Assembly (NCBI GenBank): GCA_017541565.1
Contig: JAFXYU010000254.1
Span: 1-14,715 of the forward strand
DNA from: a bacterium
GTDB taxonomy: Bacteria > Cyanobacteriota > Vampirovibrionia > Gastranaerophilales > Gastranaerophilaceae
Length of the DNA: 14,715 bases
Direction of reading: 5' to 3'
Shown here piece by piece: positions 12,067-14,715 of this stretch; positions within the stretch are counted from its first letter, which is position 1; every line of letters starts with the position of its first letter. The notes under the pieces are model-generated. The model made no database searches. It saw only the letters and a program-made list of their open reading frames with translations, and was not told where the DNA came from. The position numbers and the translations under genes were made by a program.

Positions 12067-14445
12067 ATGGAAATATATACTTTACCCGCAAATATTAATA
12101 TTGATTTTAAATCAAAATATCAACCAAGAATCGGCAAAACTCTTAAAGATGTTATATCATTAAATGCCGGTCGCAAAACTTACGGCTCGGATGCTTTTAT
12201 ATCCTCAAATTCCTCTAAGCAGAAAAATATAAAAACGGCTGTTTTGAGTACACTGAGCGGTGCAACTGCACTTGTGACAGGCTGTGTTGTCAAAGAAAAT
12301 TTGAAAGTTGGTAGTAAAGAATTTGCAAAACAAGAGAAAAAGGATTCTTTAAAAAATGATAATTTAAAATTTGAGTATAAGAGTTCATTTAATAATATTC
12401 CGGATTATTCGTACCAAGCAGCACTTATTAGTGGTGAAGAATATGGTATTTACTCACCGAAAAAAACCGAGGAGTTTGCTGACCATCGGGTCAAAGTAAC
12501 CGAATATATAAACTCTTTACCTGAAAAAATTAAAAACAATGAAATTGCTCAAGTAGTAATAAATGACGCTTTAGAATCCGGAAAAGACAAACTTGATATT
12601 GAAAAACTTTATTTGATGTATGCAATTACCGACGAAAAAGTTTTTGAGAATTGTTTTGAAAATAAAACAGAAAAACAGCAAAACCATAACTTCAAATGTA
12701 TAAAATATTTATCTGCAAATATGCCTAAAGATTCTTTGTATAGAAGTTTCTTTGAACCGCTAAACAATTATTTGGAAAAAGGGATTTTACTGAATGATGA
12801 TAATATGGTTGATGAGAAATTTGCAAAAAGTTTCATTGGCACTATAAACAAAACAATAAAGTCCATAAAACTCAAAAAACTAAAAACTATTCACGGAGAT
12901 ACATATTATGCGGACTATGATGTATCAAAGCATATAAATCCAACGATATTGCGTGCTGCTAAAAATGAAGATGGAACTCTGCAATCGGATTATATAGTTC
13001 CTGCTGCCAAATTATACGCAAAATTACAAACAACAGGTATAGAAAGGGATTCGTTCACTCCCTTGAGTCCTACTACAATGTCGATACACAGATTAACAAA
13101 TTCTGAAGAAATTTTATACCAAATTTTAAAAGAAATTAAAGATAATACGTTAAAGAATTACGGTACAATTTTTAACGGTTATATGGATGGGCTGTTGAAC
13201 AGATTAGATGTTGAATTAAATTCATATTCTATAATTTCCGAAAGCAAAACTATGGAGAGAATTTTATCTCCCGAATTAAAACTTAAACTCGGATTCGAAC
13301 CAAAATTGGCGGATTTGCCATTAGAAACAATTTTGGAAAACAGTTCTCGTGAATATGAACAGTTTAAGACAGAGAGTTATGAAAACATACCGCTTCTAAG
13401 ATATATACTGCACGGGGATCCTTCCAAAGAGGAACTTTACAATTTCTTGGTTCATGTGACAGCAGATGAAACACTGGGCAAAAAATTGGTAAAGGAATTT
13501 CAAACAGATGCCAGAATCGGAATTTCGATAAAAAATCATATTATTGAAACTTTTGGCGGTAATACAGAAGGAAGACGACTGTTTGATAAATGGTACAATG
13601 ACGATGTTTACGGCTACAGAAAGGCTTATTCCGAATATTACAAACAGGAAGTATATGAAAAAGCCAAAAATTTGATGACAATCGTTAAACAATCTCCTAA
13701 TATTGCCCCGTGGGCATTTCTAAATAAAGCAAAAGAACTTGGAGTTGAGCCGACTCTTGGAAAACTGCCAAAAGATTTTGATAATTTGGAAGATTTTAGG
13801 TTATTAATACAAGAACTTATAAAATTGGATAAAGAAACCGACAATCATTCTTTCAAGAGAAAGTATCCATACTACCAAGACATTGAATATTTTATTACTG
13901 TTAACGATAAAAAGTATCAAGTTGAAAAACTTCGAGGCGGAATGTCTGCAAAAACTAAATACAAAGTTACACCGGAAAATGGTGATTCTTATATAATAAA
14001 ATTTAATGAGTACGATGCAATAGGAAACACTTGGAGAAGTACTCAAATTAGAGAAAATCAGGCTATGAGAGCGGATTCTCCATATCTTGATGCTTTAGTT
14101 GACTTTTATTTGAAAGAAAACAAATGTCCGAATACGGCAGATATAAAATTCTTTGATTACAAAAGTAAAGCGGTAGTTTATAAAGCAACTAAAGGCAAAT
14201 TACCAAATTTTGATGATAATTTGTACACAAATCTTTTTATATTTAATAATTCAAAATTAGCAGAAGATGTAAGTTCTCTGGGAATCATTTTAAACGATAT
14301 AAATAACGGAAACTTTATAAAAGATAAAAACGGCAAATATATACTTGTTGACACAGGTCATGCCGAATACTCGCATCCTTTCCGACCAATGATACCCGGC
14401 ATTCATATCTCTTTGAATAATTTGTGCGGAAGAGAATTGCGTTAA
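12067..14445 (+). CDS. Large unknown protein ending in a minimal kinase-like domain
   Basis: From ATG at 12067 the protein has 792 residues; the frame is open to TTG at 12007, but neither start has a clear ribosome binding site. The N-terminus has a short NIDFKS motif (11-16) and a hydrophobic segment at 55-75 (IKTAVLSTLSGATALVTGCVV), possibly membrane-active. Residues 100-600 look helical and match nothing I know. Residues 607-792 carry kinase-like landmarks: glycine-rich RGGMSAKTKYKV (623-634), K645 in YIIKF, E663 in IRENQAM, D744 and N749 in LNDINNGNF, and D762 in VDTG. The spacings (K-E 18, D-N 5, D-D 18) are close to those of protein kinase A. The His of the HxD motif is replaced by Leu, and only 30 residues follow DTG, so the usual activation segment and C-lobe helices are missing. 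It might be an effector or toxin with a minimal kinase fold, or a degenerate pseudokinase. The kinase call is inference from motif spacing only. Confidence 0.75.
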   Translation: MEIYTLPANINIDFKSKYQPRIGKTLKDVISLNAGRKTYGSDAFISSNSSKQKNIKTAVLSTLSGATALVTGCVVKENLKVGSKEFAKQEKKDSLKNDNLKFEYKSSFNNIPDYSYQAALISGEEYGIYSPKKTEEFADHRVKVTEYINSLPEKIKNNEIAQVVINDALESGKDKLDIEKLYLMYAITDEKVFENCFENKTEKQQNHNFKCIKYLSANMPKDSLYRSFFEPLNNYLEKGILLNDDNMVDEKFAKSFIGTINKTIKSIKLKKLKTIHGDTYYADYDVSKHINPTILRAAKNEDGTLQSDYIVPAAKLYAKLQTTGIERDSFTPLSPTTMSIHRLTNSEEILYQILKEIKDNTLKNYGTIFNGYMDGLLNRLDVELNSYSIISESKTMERILSPELKLKLGFEPKLADLPLETILENSSREYEQFKTESYENIPLLRYILHGDPSKEELYNFLVHVTADETLGKKLVKEFQTDARIGISIKNHIIETFGGNTEGRRLFDKWYNDDVYGYRKAYSEYYKQEVYEKAKNLMTIVKQSPNIAPWAFLNKAKELGVEPTLGKLPKDFDNLEDFRLLIQELIKLDKETDNHSFKRKYPYYQDIEYFITVNDKKYQVEKLRGGMSAKTKYKVTPENGDSYIIKFNEYDAIGNTWRSTQIRENQAMRADSPYLDALVDFYLKENKCPNTADIKFFDYKSKAVVYKATKGKLPNFDDNLYTNLFIFNNSKLAEDVSSLGIILNDINNGNFIKDKNGKYILVDTGHAEYSHPFRPMIPGIHISLNNLCGRELR

Positions 14446-14583
14446 GCCGTTGCAATTCATGCCTAAATTTGCCAATATCTTTCTGTCACAAGGTTCCTGT
14501 TTAGTAACCATAACAATGCTATATTATTTGTTGAGCCAAAAGCCCAACCTACAAGATACAAGACAAGCCCCATACGACATTAC
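14446..14583. other. Convergent intergenic gap
   Basis: These 138 bases lie between the kinase-like gene and the minus-strand gene entering from the right edge. A weak imperfect hairpin, GTTGAGC / GCCCAAC with one mismatch (about 14532-14550), is the only structure visible, without a good T-run. Confidence 0.4.
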
Positions 14584-14715
14584 TTAATGAATTAAAATTT
14601 TTAGAATAACAATAAATACTACTGCCAGTATAATAAAACCGGTAATTCCAATAAAAATGATTGTTAATTGATTAAGTATTTCTTCTTTTGTTTTATATAA
14701 AGGATCTGCTCCTAC
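14584..14715 (-). CDS. Partial membrane protein, C-terminal 43 residues
   Basis: The minus-strand frame enters at the window edge and ends at a TAA at 14584-14586. It encodes VGADPLYKTKEEILNQL, then a strongly hydrophobic helix (about residues 18-38, TIIFIGITGFIILAVVFIVI), then LKILIH. This reads as a C-terminal membrane anchor following a charged helix. The start and most of the protein lie outside the window, so no function can be given. Confidence 0.6.
   Translation of the reverse strand, partial: VGADPLYKTKEEILNQLTIIFIGITGFIILAVVFIVILKILIH

Noticed and set aside
12256..12291. Lipobox-like LVTGC in the kinase-like protein
   Set aside because: It lies about 70 residues from the N-terminus, too far for a lipoprotein signal.
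1..14715. CRISPR array, integrase or transposase
   Set aside because: No regularly spaced repeats and no protein with recognisable recombinase or transposase motifs were seen on either strand.

Overview
The window looks like chromosome from a low-GC bacterium of the non-photosynthetic cyanobacterial lineage, most likely Vampirovibrionia/Melainabacteria of the Gastranaerophilales type. That assignment is an inference. It rests on a small RNA polymerase omega subunit whose C-terminal half reads like the cyanobacterial form, a GH57/DUF3536 protein, a NAGPA-type phosphodiester glycosidase, the MEP-pathway gene ispF, and several large proteins with no family I recognise. Gene ends are well marked by hairpin terminators, and three promoters are convincing (TTGCTA/TATAAT, TTGTCC/TAAAAT, TTTACA/TCTAAT, each with a 17-base spacer and an extended -10).

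Layout from left to right: a gene-poor start with short repeat fragments (1-170); a 537-residue protein on the minus strand with an EF-hand-like N-terminus and a beta-rich C-terminus; map (methionine aminopeptidase, plus) ending in a bidirectional terminator; an orphan 140-residue protein (minus), divergent from rpoZ (plus); a 436-residue membrane protein preceded by an in-frame stop; a NAGPA-domain membrane-anchored protein (minus); a two-gene unit of a secreted OB-fold-like protein and a GH57/DUF3536 glycosidase (plus); ispF (minus), abutting the glycosidase tail to tail; an orphan 81-residue protein (plus); ndk (minus); a repeat-rich gap with tRNA-Leu(CAG); a degraded gene fragment; a ~792-residue protein ending in a minimal kinase-like domain (plus); and the C-terminus of a membrane protein running off the right edge (minus).

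The left three quarters mix housekeeping functions (protein maturation, transcription, isoprenoid precursors, nucleotide balance, a tRNA) with envelope or polysaccharide-related functions (NAGPA protein, GH57 unit). From about 11340 the sequence becomes more AT-rich and carries inverted repeats, a partial copy of the tRNA 5' end, gene debris and a large unknown protein, as in an accessory or island-like segment behind a tRNA.

The most interesting observations are: (1) a 75-76 base upstream region shared by the two orphan small genes, which also share a YYxxxQxHxM protein motif; (2) canonical spacing of kinase catalytic residues at the very C-terminus of the large protein after the tRNA; (3) a single in-frame TAA separating a well-started 15-codon ORF from the 436-residue membrane protein; and (4) a 32-base perfect palindrome and fragments of a dispersed short repeat in the gaps.
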